64,000 nucleotides of DNA, from the NCBI RefSeq assembly GCF_000403135.1, contig NZ_AQPN01000084.1:20556-84555 (forward strand). Reading direction: 5' to 3'. Below the pieces are notes generated by a model. The model did no database searches. It was not told where the DNA came from and was given only the letters and a program-made list of their open reading frames with translations. Of the stretch, positions 1 to 9,226 are shown piece by piece. Source of the stretch: Arcticibacter svalbardensis MN12-7. Lineage in GTDB: Bacteria; Bacteroidota; Bacteroidia; Sphingobacteriales; Sphingobacteriaceae. A program made the translations under genes and the position numbers. Position 1 is the stretch's first letter; each line of letters begins with the position of its first letter.

Positions 1-1
1 T

Positions 2-745
2 CAGGAAATTGCTGATGCTTTACGTGGTGTAGACATTCCGGTAATGATTAAAAACCCGGTTAACCCCGATCTTTCTTTGTGGATTGGTGCCCTCGAACGT
101 ATCAACCAAGCCGGTATCACCAAGTTGGCTGCTATTTCACGTGGTTTTTCATCTTACGAAAAATCTCCTTTCAGAAATGAACCAATGTGGGAACTTGCTA
201 TTCAGTTGAAGACACTTTGTCCTGAATTACCGATCATTTGCGACCCTAGTCATATCTGTGGAAACCGTGAGTTAATTCCTTACATCTCTCAAAAAGCACT
301 GGATTTAGAAATGAATGGCCTGATGATTGAGTCACATATTGACCCTTCTGTAGCCTGGACTGATGCGAAACAACAATTAACACCTTCCGCATTATCTGAT
401 CTGATAGACAATCTTACTGTACGTCATCATGAGCCTAAAAGTCAGGTTGTATCCGATAAATTAGCTGAACTCCGTAAAGACATTGACAAAATCGATGATC
501 TTCTTATTCAAAAGATAGCCGAAAGAATGGGTATCGTAGAGAAAATAGGTGAGTTCAAAAGAGATAACGACATCACTATTCTTCAGATTAACCGTTGGGA
601 TGAAATCATCAACAAACGCGCTGAATTTGCGAAAGCTCTAAAACTAGATATTGAATTTACTACTAAATTACTTGAATTGATCCATGCTGAATCTATTAAG
701 AGACAAACTAAGATCATGAATGTAAAAACAGTTGAAGAACACTAA
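2..745 (+). CDS. Bifunctional DAHP synthase / chorismate mutase, 3' part
   Basis: The gene enters from the left edge and is read in frame from base 2. The visible ~247 residues begin inside a class-I DAHP synthase barrel of the KDO8P-synthase-like type (VMIKNPVNPD, and ICDPSHICGNRELI, a conserved metal/phosphate-site region). From about residue 145 a type-II chorismate mutase domain follows (KLAELRKDIDKIDDLLIQKI, then ERMGIVEKIGEFK). This fusion is standard in Bacteroidota. It makes DAHP from erythrose-4-phosphate and PEP and also converts chorismate to prephenate, so it starts and drains the shikimate pathway. Its TAA overlaps the aroA ATG (TAATG at 743-747), suggesting translational coupling. 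The start lies outside the window. Confidence 0.93.
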   Translation, partial: QEIADALRGVDIPVMIKNPVNPDLSLWIGALERINQAGITKLAAISRGFSSYEKSPFRNEPMWELAIQLKTLCPELPIICDPSHICGNRELIPYISQKALDLEMNGLMIESHIDPSVAWTDAKQQLTPSALSDLIDNLTVRHHEPKSQVVSDKLAELRKDIDKIDDLLIQKIAERMGIVEKIGEFKRDNDITILQINRWDEIINKRAEFAKALKLDIEFTTKLLELIHAESIKRQTKIMNVKTVEEH

Positions 746-2040
746 TGGCTGAAAAAAGCAACATACTTTCAAAATCAGAACCTGATACTTTTTGCAAAAT
801 CCAACTTACCGGATCAAAAAGCGAAAGCAACAGAGCACTGATTTTAAAAGCATTAAGTAAGGGAAAGGTTGCTATAAACAACCTTTCCTCTGCTGATGAT
901 ACCGTTATACTGAATGGGGTACTCGAAGCATTTGAAAAGGGCATTAATGAAGCCTCTTTTGGTACTGGAAGTTTGAAACACTTAGATGGTCAGCTAACCG
1001 CCAATATAGGTCCTGCAGGTACCGCTATGCGTTTTCTAAGTGCCTACCTGGCCGTTACGGGTACAGAAGCTCAGCTAACTGGATCTGATCGGATGAAACA
1101 ACGCCCCATTGGGATCCTTGTTGACGCACTTTCTACATTAGGTGCAAACATCAATTACGACGGAGAGGAAGGTTATCCTCCCCTGAAATTTAGCCCAGAC
1201 TTTAAGCAGAAAGCTAATGTTATTCATATACAGGGAAATGTAAGTTCCCAGTATCTCTCTGCCTTACTACTGGTTTCTCCTTATCTGCGAAACGGTCTTG
1301 AACTTCATATTGATGGTGAGTTAACCTCCCGTCCTTATGTGGAAATGACGCTGTCGATGCTCAAAGAAGTAGGAATTGAACATTCCTGGACCGGCTCTAT
1401 TATTACTATTGCGCATCAGCCTTTTATAAATGCCCAAATTACTATTGAGCCTGATTGGAGTGCAGCTTCCTATTGGTATGCCATTGCAGCTTTGTCTGAC
1501 AATGCCACCATTACCCTCCCCTATTTAAAGAAAAATAGCTTACAGGGCGATAGTCGCATTGCTTCTATTATGCAAAGTTTCGGCATCAAATCGACCTTTA
1601 CGGAAAGTGGTTTAATGATAGAAAAGACAAAAGGTCGTCTGGATGATTCGATCATCTTTGATTTAAGAGACTGTCCTGATTTAGCACAAACCATTATTGT
1701 ATGCAGTGCGGCATTAGGAAATGATGCCACATTTACCGGACTTGAAACACTTAAAATCAAGGAAACCGACCGCATCCTTGCGCTACAGACCGAACTTGCT
1801 AAAATCGGTGTAACGCTTTCGGAGGAATATTCTTTTTATCATCTGGATTGTTCCAAGCTTCATTTTCCGGAAAAGCTTACTATCAAAACATACGAAGACC
1901 ATCGGATGGCAATGGCTTTTGCTCCCCTGGCTTTAAAAATACCACAGCTCGAAATTGAAGATCCACAGGTAGTGGGCAAATCATACCCGACTTTCTGGGA
2001 TGACCTCCTGAAGGCCGGCTTCCACATCAATACCAATTAA
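745..2040 (+). CDS. aroA: 3-phosphoshikimate 1-carboxyvinyltransferase (EPSP synthase)
   Basis: The 431-aa protein has the full set of EPSP synthase landmarks: GSKSESNRALIL near residue 25, GPAGTAMRFLSAYLA near 90, KQRPIGILVDAL near 113, LKIKETDRI near 335 and YEDHRMAMAFAPLAL near 380. It condenses shikimate-3-phosphate with PEP, the sixth shikimate step, in the cytosol. Length is normal for the family, with the compact N-terminus seen in Bacteroidota. The start codon overlaps the stop of the upstream DAHP synthase gene, and chorismate synthase follows 3 bases downstream, so the three are almost certainly one transcript. Confidence 0.97.
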   Translation: MAEKSNILSKSEPDTFCKIQLTGSKSESNRALILKALSKGKVAINNLSSADDTVILNGVLEAFEKGINEASFGTGSLKHLDGQLTANIGPAGTAMRFLSAYLAVTGTEAQLTGSDRMKQRPIGILVDALSTLGANINYDGEEGYPPLKFSPDFKQKANVIHIQGNVSSQYLSALLLVSPYLRNGLELHIDGELTSRPYVEMTLSMLKEVGIEHSWTGSIITIAHQPFINAQITIEPDWSAASYWYAIAALSDNATITLPYLKKNSLQGDSRIASIMQSFGIKSTFTESGLMIEKTKGRLDDSIIFDLRDCPDLAQTIIVCSAALGNDATFTGLETLKIKETDRILALQTELAKIGVTLSEEYSFYHLDCSKLHFPEKLTIKTYEDHRMAMAFAPLALKIPQLEIEDPQVVGKSYPTFWDDLLKAGFHINTN

Positions 2041-2043
2041 AAC

Positions 2044-3135
2044 ATGGCAGGAAATACATTTGGACAATTGTTCCGCATCAGTACATTTGGAGAATCTCAT
2101 GGTAAAGCCATTGGAGTGATCATAGATGGCTGTCCCCCTAATATTGAAATTGACTTGGATTTCATCCAGGGAGAGCTCGATAAACGCAAACCCGGACAGT
2201 CCAAAATCACTACACAAAGGAAAGAAAGTGATACAGCAAGTATCCTATCGGGAGTTTTTGAAGGCAAAAGTACAGGTACTGCCCTGGCATTACTTATCCC
2301 GAATGAAGACCAGCGTTCAAAGGACTACGACCATAATAAAGATATTTTCAGGCCCTCTCATGCCGATTATACTTACCAGGAAAAATATGGGATCCGTGAT
2401 TATCGGGGAGGCGGACGTTCATCGGCACGCGAAACCGCTGCCCGCGTAGCAGCAGGAGCAGTAGCTAAACTCTACCTGAAGCAAAAGGGGGTAGAGATAT
2501 TTGCACATGTTTCCTCTGCCGGCACTATTAATTCGCCAAATCTACCTGTACAGGCTTTGTCAGCATTGCTGGTAATCCGTGAAAGTAATATTGTGCGTTG
2601 TGCTGATCAGGCAACAGCAAATGAAATGATTGAAATGATCGACGGTGTCCGCAAGGATGGCGATACGGTTGGCGGGAAGATCTCCTGTATCATTCGCAAT
2701 TGTCCGGTTGGTTTAGGTGAACCGGTATTTGACAAACTACATGCCGACCTTGGAAAAGCGATGCTAAGCATTAATGCCGTACATGGATTCGAATACGGAT
2801 CAGGGTTTGCAGGATCTGAAATGAAGGGATCTGAACACAATGACATTTTCCATGTTGCAGAAGGTGGAAAACCAATCAGCACCAGCACTAACTTCTCCGG
2901 AGGGATTCAAGGTGGCATTTCTAATGGCATGGATATCACCTTCAGGGTAGCCTTTAAACCGGTAGCCACCATAATGCACAATCAGCAAACGGTTGATAAA
3001 TCTGGAAACGCTGCTGAGATTAAAGGCAAAGGTCGCCATGACCCTTGTGTGGTACCTCGGGCAGTAGCTATTGTGGAAGCGATGGCGGCTTTGGTAATAG
3101 CTGATCATTACCTGAGGCAAGCTGCTTATCAGTAA
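2044..3135 (+). CDS. aroC: Chorismate synthase
   Basis: The 363-aa protein has the three chorismate synthase signatures: [14 protein letters not shown] near residue 17, [18 protein letters not shown] near 121, and [18 protein letters not shown] near 332. It uses reduced FMN to eliminate phosphate from EPSP and gives chorismate. It is the last gene of the aro run, 3 bases after aroA, and transcription probably ends at the strong hairpin 45 bases downstream. Length and motif order are normal. Confidence 0.97.
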   Translation: MAGNTFGQLFRISTFGESHGKAIGVIIDGCPPNIEIDLDFIQGELDKRKPGQSKITTQRKESDTASILSGVFEGKSTGTALALLIPNEDQRSKDYDHNKDIFRPSHADYTYQEKYGIRDYRGGGRSSARETAARVAAGAVAKLYLKQKGVEIFAHVSSAGTINSPNLPVQALSALLVIRESNIVRCADQATANEMIEMIDGVRKDGDTVGGKISCIIRNCPVGLGEPVFDKLHADLGKAMLSINAVHGFEYGSGFAGSEMKGSEHNDIFHVAEGGKPISTSTNFSGGIQGGISNGMDITFRVAFKPVATIMHNQQTVDKSGNAAEIKGKGRHDPCVVPRAVAIVEAMAALVIADHYLRQAAYQ

Positions 3136-3138
3136 AGA

Positions 3139-3183
3139 TTTTTTCTATAAAAATATTTGAGAAGACCGTTTTTTCTATAAAAA
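3139..3183. repeat. Pair of 15-bp direct repeats
   Basis: TTTTTTCTATAAAAA occurs at 3139-3153 and again exactly at 3169-3183, a 30-base offset, just after the aroC stop. The second copy runs into the left arm of the terminator hairpin. No function is recognised; it may be a slippage duplication. Confidence 0.7.
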
Positions 3184-3241
3184 GCGAAACCAGGTATTCT
3201 TGTTCATGAAATTGATGAACAAGAATACCTGGTTTCGCTTT
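3181..3241. terminator. Perfect 27-bp inverted-repeat bidirectional terminator
   Basis: The arms 3181-3207 and 3215-3241 are perfect reverse complements over 27 bp with a 7-base loop. A/T-rich ends flank both sides. It lies between the convergent aroC (ends 3135) and E1 dehydrogenase (ends 3270), so it can stop transcription from both sides. Confidence 0.85.
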
Positions 3242-3269
3242 ATTATTTAAGAACCCTATAATCGATCTC

Positions 3270-5702
3270 TTAATATATTGATGGATATAATGAGGGATTA
3301 GTTTCACTCATCATTTCATAAACAACTTCAATAATGTCATCCGTAGACGGTTTACTAAAATAATCACCATCTGTACCATATGGAGGACGGTGTTCCTTAG
3401 CAGTTATAGTTCGTGGCGCACTGTCCAGATGATAATATCCATCTTGTTTCTCCAGTATTTGCTGCAAAATATAAGCAGAAGCACCACCGGGAACATCCTC
3501 ATCAACAATCAATAATTTATTTGTTTTCTTTAGTGATTGTGCGCACAGATGATCCAGATCAAAAGGATGTAAGGTTTGCAGATCTATAATTTCAATAGAA
3601 ATGCCCATGTGTTCCAGCTCTTCTGCCACTTCCTGAACCACACGAAGTGTAGAACCGTATGAAACAATCGTGATGTCCTTACCTTCCCGCATCAGTTCTG
3701 CTTTTCCAAGAGCAACAGTAAAATCACCAACATTAGAAGGGAGACGCTCTTTTAAACGGTAACCATTTAAACATTCGACAACCAAAGCAGGCTCATCAGC
3801 ACGAAGTAAGGTATTATACATCCCTGCCGCCTGAGTCATATTTCGGGGTACACAAATATGCACACCGCGCATAATACCTAAAATAGCTGCCATTGGCGAA
3901 CCTGAATGCCATACACCTTCAAGACGATGTCCACGGGTACGGATAATCAAAGGAGCCTTCTGACCACCTTTGGTACGGTAACTTAAACTTGCCAGATCAT
4001 CACTGATCACATTTATAGCATATAAAATGTAGTCTATATATTGAATCTCAGCGATAGGTTTCAAGCCACGTAGACCTAACCCAATGCCTTGTCCGATAAT
4101 GGTACTTTCTCTAATTCCGGTATCAGCTACTCTAAGTTTGCCGAATTTGTCTTGCAAACCCGCAAAACCCTGATTCACGTCACCTATACTTCCAACATCT
4201 TCACCAAATGCAATAATCCGTGCATCCCGGGCAAAGTTCTCATCGAAACAGCCATTTAAAATTTCCCTTCCATCAATAAGCTTAGAGTCTGCGTCATATA
4301 TAGGAGCAACAACGGGAACGTGCACATGCGAATCAAAAGAATCGGTAAAGAGTTTTGAATTATAGCGTTCATTGTTATCTATCATCTGTGCCTGGTACCA
4401 ATTCTGTAAATTTTGCTTTTGTACAGAATCCTTTCCTATCAAGGTACGCATTGTTTTACGAACATGTACCATAATCTCTCTTCGGGTCACTTCTACAGAA
4501 GAATGAATAGACTTTGCCATTTCATTAAATACCGGAAGATCAAACGCTTTCAATAGTGCTTCAGCTTCATCAGCTTCCTTGCGTAATTCCTTTTGGAAGT
4601 TATCCCAGGCATTCTTACGGCATACCCGAACGTATTCAATAGCCTTTGTTTCCAGTTCAGCCAGTTCTTCTTCATTAATAATGGCACTTTCAACCATCCA
4701 GGTGCGCATTTTCAACAAACAGTCAAACTGCATCTCCCAGGCTAATCTTTCTTTTGATTTATACCGCTCATGTGAACCTGAAGTGGAATGTCCCTGCGGT
4801 TGAGTCAGTTCGTACACATGAATCATCACCGGAATTTGTTTTTCCCTGCAAATCGCTATAGCCTTTTCATAGGTTTCACAAAGACCTGCATAATCCCAGC
4901 CCTTTACTTTGAAGATCTCAAAGCCTTCGCCCTTTTCATCACGTTGAAATCCCTTTAGGACCTCTGAAATATCCTGTTTGGTAGTTTGCAATTCTGAAGG
5001 TACTGATATGGCGAAACCATCATCCCAGATAGACACAGCCATCGGAATCTGTAGTACTCCGGCAGCATTTATGGCTTCAAAAAACACACCCTCAGATGTT
5101 GAACCATTACCTATGGTACCAAATGCGACTTCATTACCTCCTGCCGAAAAATGCGAAAGGTAACTCAGGTCCGGGTTATTTCTATATAATTTAGAAGCTT
5201 GTGCTAGTCCTACTAAACGAGCCATTTGCCCCCCGGTAGTAGATATATCCGCAGATGTATTTTTAGTAAGCATTTGATTTTTCCAACTGCCGTCCTCATT
5301 GAGTACGCGCGATGAAAAATGACAGTTCATTTGCCTGCCTCCCGAAAAAGGCTCTGCCTTAACGTCAGTATTCGCATATAACTGCGAAAAGAATTCCGTA
5401 ATAGTGGCCATTCCAGTAGCGAACATAAACGTCTGGTCACGATAATAACCAGACCGCCAGTCTCCCTTTTGGAAAACTTTAGCCATCGCTATTTGGGCAA
5501 CTTCCTTTCCGTCGCCAAAGATGCCAAACTTGGCCTTACCTGTTAACACTTCACGACGGCCAATTAAACTGGCCTGCCGGCTTTCGAAGCATATTCGATA
5601 GTCTTTAATTACAATATTTTTAAAGTCCTCAAAGCTCAATTCAGGAACCTCAAACTGATTACTTAGTTTAGAATGTTTTTCTGACATATGTATGAGAGTC
5701 AA
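3270..5702 (-). CDS. Thiamine-pyrophosphate 2-oxoacid dehydrogenase E1, fused alpha-beta chain
   Basis: The protein is 810 aa. The first half (about 30-440) is an E1-alpha domain with the TPP-binding stretch GNGSTSEG near residue 200, followed by IPMAVSIWDDGFAIS. The second half (about 480-800) is a transketolase-like E1-beta domain: FGEDVG, DTGIRESTIIGQGIG and the C-terminal DEDVPGGASAYI region. Together these decarboxylate a 2-oxoacid and transfer the acyl group to an E2 lipoyl domain. Single-chain fusions of this kind are common in Bacteroidota; the substrate (branched-chain 2-oxoacid or pyruvate) cannot be fixed from sequence. No E2 or E3 gene is adjacent. A second in-frame ATG five codons in (MSEKHSK) could be the real start. 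Confidence 0.9.
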   Translation of the reverse strand: MTLIHMSEKHSKLSNQFEVPELSFEDFKNIVIKDYRICFESRQASLIGRREVLTGKAKFGIFGDGKEVAQIAMAKVFQKGDWRSGYYRDQTFMFATGMATITEFFSQLYANTDVKAEPFSGGRQMNCHFSSRVLNEDGSWKNQMLTKNTSADISTTGGQMARLVGLAQASKLYRNNPDLSYLSHFSAGGNEVAFGTIGNGSTSEGVFFEAINAAGVLQIPMAVSIWDDGFAISVPSELQTTKQDISEVLKGFQRDEKGEGFEIFKVKGWDYAGLCETYEKAIAICREKQIPVMIHVYELTQPQGHSTSGSHERYKSKERLAWEMQFDCLLKMRTWMVESAIINEEELAELETKAIEYVRVCRKNAWDNFQKELRKEADEAEALLKAFDLPVFNEMAKSIHSSVEVTRREIMVHVRKTMRTLIGKDSVQKQNLQNWYQAQMIDNNERYNSKLFTDSFDSHVHVPVVAPIYDADSKLIDGREILNGCFDENFARDARIIAFGEDVGSIGDVNQGFAGLQDKFGKLRVADTGIRESTIIGQGIGLGLRGLKPIAEIQYIDYILYAINVISDDLASLSYRTKGGQKAPLIIRTRGHRLEGVWHSGSPMAAILGIMRGVHICVPRNMTQAAGMYNTLLRADEPALVVECLNGYRLKERLPSNVGDFTVALGKAELMREGKDITIVSYGSTLRVVQEVAEELEHMGISIEIIDLQTLHPFDLDHLCAQSLKKTNKLLIVDEDVPGGASAYILQQILEKQDGYYHLDSAPRTITAKEHRPPYGTDGDYFSKPSTDDIIEVVYEMMSETNPSLYPSIY

Positions 5703-5990
5703 TTCCTCAAAAATAACATAAAATAAAACCGTTATGCTGTTTAATCAGAAGAAAATTACAAAGAGTGATCAGGATATAATTTGGCTGTGCGCTAAAAAAC
5801 AGTAAAAATCACCTTATTCGATACATCTTTACACTACGATGTGTTTCAGTATAAGACCTGTAGCGGTTTTGGATACCTCGGTTTTATATAATTCATTTCA
5901 TTCTTTTTTAAGGGATACATGTGGTAATCGTATTTATAACTAAAAGGGATTTAAGTCTGATCTGAAACGCAGTTTGTTTTCTTCCAGAGC

Positions 5991-6034
5991 GGAGAAGGTG
6001 CGGACAAGGTGCGGAGAAGGTGCAAGTAATGTGC
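5991..6034. repeat. 11-bp tandem repeat array
   Basis: Three near-identical 11-mers run head to tail: GGAGAAGGTGC at 5991, GGACAAGGTGC at 6002 and GGAGAAGGTGC at 6013. A decayed fourth unit, AAGTAATGTGC, is at 6024. The GC content is well above that of the surrounding spacer. No function is recognised. Confidence 0.75.
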
Positions 6035-6067
6035 GATTTAATTATGATGGAGAGATATACTGTCTCG

Positions 6068-6195
6068 TCCTAATATAGCTAGACTCTTGTAATTGATGGT
6101 CCTGAATTAATTATACACCTGGTGTTGATAATCCTACAATAACTATACATGTGATTTTATAGTCCTGCAATTGTCTCGTCCTCAAATTTTATACA
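6068..6195. repeat. Degenerate TCCT-headed repeats at ~32-bp spacing
   Basis: TCCT occurs at 6068, 6100, 6132, 6163 and 6179 (steps 32, 32, 31, 16). Most copies are followed by an AT-rich stretch ending in TATACA. The longer string TGTCTCGTCCT appears at 6061 and again at 6172. The layout resembles iterated binding sites at an insertion-sequence end, but no transposase is present. Confidence 0.5.
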
Positions 6196-6285
6196 TTTAT
6201 TACTTTGTTTGTACAAATAAACGACTTAGATAAAGGCACATAATGTACTACAATCCTAAAAATATTGTTACTTAAGGGCATAGTT

Positions 6286-6316
6286 TTTGAATAGTTAATT
6301 ACTTGAGTTACCTTTA
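6286..6316 (+). promoter_or_regulatory. Candidate Bacteroidota-type promoter for the DUF1573 gene
   Basis: TTTG at 6286-6289 is followed after 19 bases by TACCTTTA at 6309-6316. The Bacteroidota consensus is a -33 TTTG and a -7 TAnnTTTG, so only the last base of the -7 box differs. The box ends 24 bases before the ATG. Confidence 0.4.
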
Positions 6317-6340
6317 CAAAAAGTTTATATTATAACACAC

Positions 6341-6724
6341 ATGAAAAAGCTTATAGCCTTTTGTTTAATACTATTAGGATTTATTACGGTTTCTGCAATG
6401 CGTGCAGATCAACAACCTGATTTCAAGTTTGAGAAAGAAACGAATGACTTTGGTAAAATCCCTCAGGGAAAGCCAGTTAGTTACGAATTCAAGTTTACCA
6501 ACACAGGGGATCAGCCTTTAATCATCAGCAATGTAGAATCTACTTGCGGTTGTACAGTACCTAAATACACCAGTACCCCTATTAAAAAAGGCGATACCGG
6601 CATTATTACTGTAACCTATAATGCAGCTGCTCCTGGAGCTTTCAACAAAGCATTGACTATTAAATCAAATGCAAAAACTCCTGTAAAATACATTTACATC
6701 AAGGGAAGCGTTTCAACAAGTTAA
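6341..6724 (+). CDS. Secreted DUF1573 domain protein
   Basis: The 127-aa protein has an N-terminal signal peptide (MKKLIAFCLILLGFITVSAM) followed by a single DUF1573 immunoglobulin-like domain. Visible features are FGKIPQGKPVSYEFKFTNTG, then the family hallmark STCGCTVP, then PGAFNKALTIKSNA. Such proteins are exported and very common in Bacteroidota, but their biochemical role is not established. The gene stands alone, between a candidate promoter and a strong terminator. Confidence 0.88.
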   Translation: MKKLIAFCLILLGFITVSAMRADQQPDFKFEKETNDFGKIPQGKPVSYEFKFTNTGDQPLIISNVESTCGCTVPKYTSTPIKKGDTGIITVTYNAAAPGAFNKALTIKSNAKTPVKYIYIKGSVSTS

Positions 6725-6754
6725 TAAATATTAATAAATTTAGCTTCAAGCATA

Positions 6755-6785
6755 AAAAAACCTCTCTTTAACAGGGAGGTTTTTT
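6755..6785 (+). terminator. Rho-independent terminator after the DUF1573 gene
   Basis: The arms AAAAAACCTCTC (6755-6766) and GGGAGGTTTTTT (6774-6785) pair over 12 bp with one G-T wobble and a 7-base loop. The right arm ends in a T run. It runs right up to the upstream ATG at 6786 of the next reading frame, which argues against that ATG as a real start. Confidence 0.85.
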
Positions 6786-6800
6786 ATGTTTGTATATATT

Positions 6801-8039
6801 ATGCCACATATTTCAAATAAGGGGAAAGGAATGCCTGCTTCACCGATACGCAAATTAACACCATTTGCAGAGCAGGCAAGACTACAGGGAAAGACTGTTT
6901 ATCATTTAAACATAGGCCAGCCAGATATTGAAACTCCGGAAGTCATGATGAATGCGATCAGGAATGTCGATTTCAAAGTATTGGCATATACGCAATCTGA
7001 GGGAACAATATCCTATCGGTCCAAGCTGGCAGATTATTATAACCATGCAGGATATAATATTACTGCTGAGGATATTCTGGTTACCACTGGAGCCTCTGAA
7101 GCGATTGTTATAGCTATGCAAACCTGTCTGGATCCCGGAGATGAAATCATTATCCCAGAGCCTTTTTATGCCAACTACAATGCATTTGCATGGATGAGCA
7201 GTGCGGTAATCAGACCTGTACTATCTCTTATGGAGAATGGATTTGCGCTACCTCCGGTTAGCGAATTTGAAAAACTGATTACTCCAAAATCAAAAGCAAT
7301 CTTCATTTGTAACCCCAATAATCCTACCGGATATTTATACTCGTATGATGAATTGGTCGAATTGAAGAAACTGTGCTTAAAATATGATCTTTACTTCTTT
7401 GTTGATGAAGCTTACCGCGAATTTTGCTACGATGGAAATACGTTTCATTCGCCTATGCATTTAGATGGTCTTGATGAGCATGTAATCGTTTTTGATAGTG
7501 TTTCAAAACGGTATAGTGCTTGTGGAGCTCGTATAGGCTGCTTTGTTACAAAAAACAAACAGGTTTTGGCTACTGCATTGAAATTTGCACAATCACGTTT
7601 AAGTCCGGGTATGGTCGATCAGATAGCGGCAGAAGCGGCTTTAGATACACCAGATTCTTATTTTGAACTTATAAACAAGGAATATACCGAAAGACGCGAT
7701 TTTCTAGTAAATTCGCTAAATAAAATGCAAGGCGTTTATTGTCCGAATCCTAAAGGTGCTTTTTATGTTGTTGCCCGCTTCCCGGTTGATGACTCAGAAA
7801 AGTTCTGCCAATGGATGCTGAAAGAATTTGAATATGACAATCAGACAGTCATGCTGGCACCAGCAGCTGGTTTTTACAGCACAGAAGGTGCTGGAGCAGA
7901 CGAAATAAGATTGGCATACGTTTTGAACAAGGAAGACTTAGCGAAAGCTATGATTTGTTTGGATAAGGGTTTAAGAGCTTATCCCGGCAGAAAATTAAGA
8001 GTCAGCCCGGCTAATGCTGCTGGAACTGTCTTTATTTAA
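6801..8039 (+). CDS. PLP-dependent class I/II aminotransferase
   Basis: From ATG 6801 (MPHISNKGKG) the protein is 412 aa; the upstream ATG at 6786 abuts the terminator stem and is disfavoured. Fold-type I aminotransferase features appear in order: NIGQPDIETP, the PLP-phosphate contact TTGASEA, CNPNNPTG, the FVDEAYREF aspartate, and SVSKRYSACGARIG with the Schiff-base lysine near residue 236. It resembles the aspartate/aromatic aminotransferase group; substrate is not readable from sequence. It is monocistronic, followed 14 bases later by the tmRNA gene. Confidence 0.88.
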   Translation: MPHISNKGKGMPASPIRKLTPFAEQARLQGKTVYHLNIGQPDIETPEVMMNAIRNVDFKVLAYTQSEGTISYRSKLADYYNHAGYNITAEDILVTTGASEAIVIAMQTCLDPGDEIIIPEPFYANYNAFAWMSSAVIRPVLSLMENGFALPPVSEFEKLITPKSKAIFICNPNNPTGYLYSYDELVELKKLCLKYDLYFFVDEAYREFCYDGNTFHSPMHLDGLDEHVIVFDSVSKRYSACGARIGCFVTKNKQVLATALKFAQSRLSPGMVDQIAAEAALDTPDSYFELINKEYTERRDFLVNSLNKMQGVYCPNPKGAFYVVARFPVDDSEKFCQWMLKEFEYDNQTVMLAPAAGFYSTEGAGADEIRLAYVLNKEDLAKAMICLDKGLRAYPGRKLRVSPANAAGTVFI

Positions 8040-8052
8040 AAATTTTATATAC

Positions 8053-8418
8053 GGGGCCGACCGGAATTGACAGGATGGTAGCAGGTATGTAAGCATGCAG
8101 CGCGTTGTGAGACTAGCGCTTAAATCTGAACTCTCAAAACCACAATTGGCGAAAATAACTACGCCTTAGCTGCCTAATTTAGAATTAGCTTAGCTTTTGT
8201 CCCGCTGGTATTCTGTTCTGTTTAATCAGCATATGGGGCATCGTTCAACAGAACTGGTCTGATAAGAGGTGTGATTACCGGACAAGATAAAACACCTAAG
8301 GAAGACGGTACAGGCACTCGGTCAGCCTTCCCCTTCTCTACAATTAAATGACAGATACGCATGTAGAAAGCATAATTTGTTCCATGTTTGGACGAGGGTT
8401 CGAATCCCTCCGGCTCCA
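8053..8418 (+). tRNA. ssrA: Transfer-messenger RNA (tmRNA)
   Basis: This is a tmRNA of 366 nt; the schema has no tmRNA type. The 5' end GGGGCCG (8053-8059) pairs with CGGCTCC at the 3' end, completed by CCA at 8416-8418. The T-arm GGTTCGAATCC is present near 8398-8406. The tag reading frame GGC GAA AAT AAC TAC GCC TTA GCT GCC TAA (8148-8177) encodes GENNYALAA, the typical Bacteroidota tag. tmRNA with SmpB rescues ribosomes stalled on broken mRNAs and marks the peptides for proteolysis. A terminator follows at 8443-8477. Confidence 0.97.
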
Positions 8419-8442
8419 CGAGTTATGTTTTAAAGAACATCA

Positions 8443-8477
8443 AAAAACGCTGTAAATGAACAATTTACAGCGTTTTT
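8443..8477 (+). terminator. Rho-independent terminator of ssrA
   Basis: AAAAACGCTGTAAAT (8443-8457) and ATTTACAGCGTTTTT (8463-8477) are perfect 15-bp reverse complements around a 5-base loop. The stem ends in T5 and lies 24 bases after the tmRNA CCA. Confidence 0.92.
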
Positions 8478-9226
8478 GTTTATAGTCCTATGCAAATAAA
8501 ACCAAATAATCGCATTCTTCTGGTGACCTATTGGTAACCTGCACGATTTCAAATGATAATCCTTTATAATTAAGAATTAAATTTTTTACATAGTATAACA
8601 AACAGAAATTAGCATCTCGAAACTCCAGGAGCTAAAGAAACAGGTAGAAAAGTATTTAATATTAAATCTAAAGCATATAGGTGAGGTGTACCACTATATA
8701 TATGCAGTTGACTATGATAGAAAAGGAACCAACATCAGGTTGTTTGAAATCCTTAATCCGAAGATAATAATCAATCTATCAGTTTCGGCTCATATACCAT
8801 CAAAATGATGATATACAGTTGATAGAGCGTAGAACTTGCTGGATATAATGAGGTATTTAGAGCAAATGTTTTTGATTTATAACAAATATTACCGTAATTC
8901 GTTAAACCGATTTAGTTACCCTTTGCAAAACCTGATTTATTCTTAATAATAGAATTTATAATACCTTCTTTCTTGTTTTTTGATAAAAAATTAAATTCTT
9001 AAATTCATTTTGGTGGTTTATTGGGATAAAAAATAAGATTAAAAATATACGGTATAAATTCCTAATGAAATAGGGCTTAGCCGGAAATTAAATTTTAAAT
9101 GATGATACCTATTCCACGACACTCCCAAAAGGATCAGAAGGAGAACAAATGGGAAAGACCTTAAAAGTACTGAAGAATAAACATACAGGTTAATTTAAGA
9201 TGTGCAATTTTTAATAAAAAAAATAA
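8478..9226. other. 749-bp gap after ssrA with possible gene debris
   Basis: No intact gene is visible. A frame without stops runs from 8599 to a TGA at 8806-8808. It encodes about 69 codons with protein-like composition (ELKKQVEKYLILNLKHIGEV) but has no ATG start. Another short frame ends just before the next gene. I recognise no family. Such debris beside ssrA would fit past integration events, since tmRNA genes are known integration targets; no integrase or duplicated ssrA 3' end is seen here. Confidence 0.5.

Larger units (their letters stand above)
5703..6340. other. 638-bp intergenic spacer, no gene seen
   Basis: I find no convincing coding region on either strand. The spacer separates divergent genes, so it should hold promoters for both. 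It contains an 11-bp tandem array (5991-6034) and a looser set of ~32-bp-spaced TCCT motifs (6068-6190), both listed separately, and is otherwise AT-rich. Confidence 0.7.

Noticed and set aside
2126..2449. Overlapping gene inside aroC on the same strand
   Set aside because: It is an alternative frame of a strongly conserved enzyme, with no family features of its own.
6068..6195. CRISPR array
   Set aside because: The ~32-bp periodicity rests on 4-base motifs only; there is no conserved repeat of 23 bases or more and no cas gene.
6786..6800. Upstream ATG as start of the aminotransferase
   Set aside because: It directly abuts the terminator hairpin; the ATG at 6801 begins the typical N-terminus.
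8222..8419. A 65-aa minus-strand frame ending the aminotransferase-tmRNA region
   Set aside because: It lies entirely antisense to the 3' half of the tmRNA; its sequence comes from tmRNA stems, including the T-arm.
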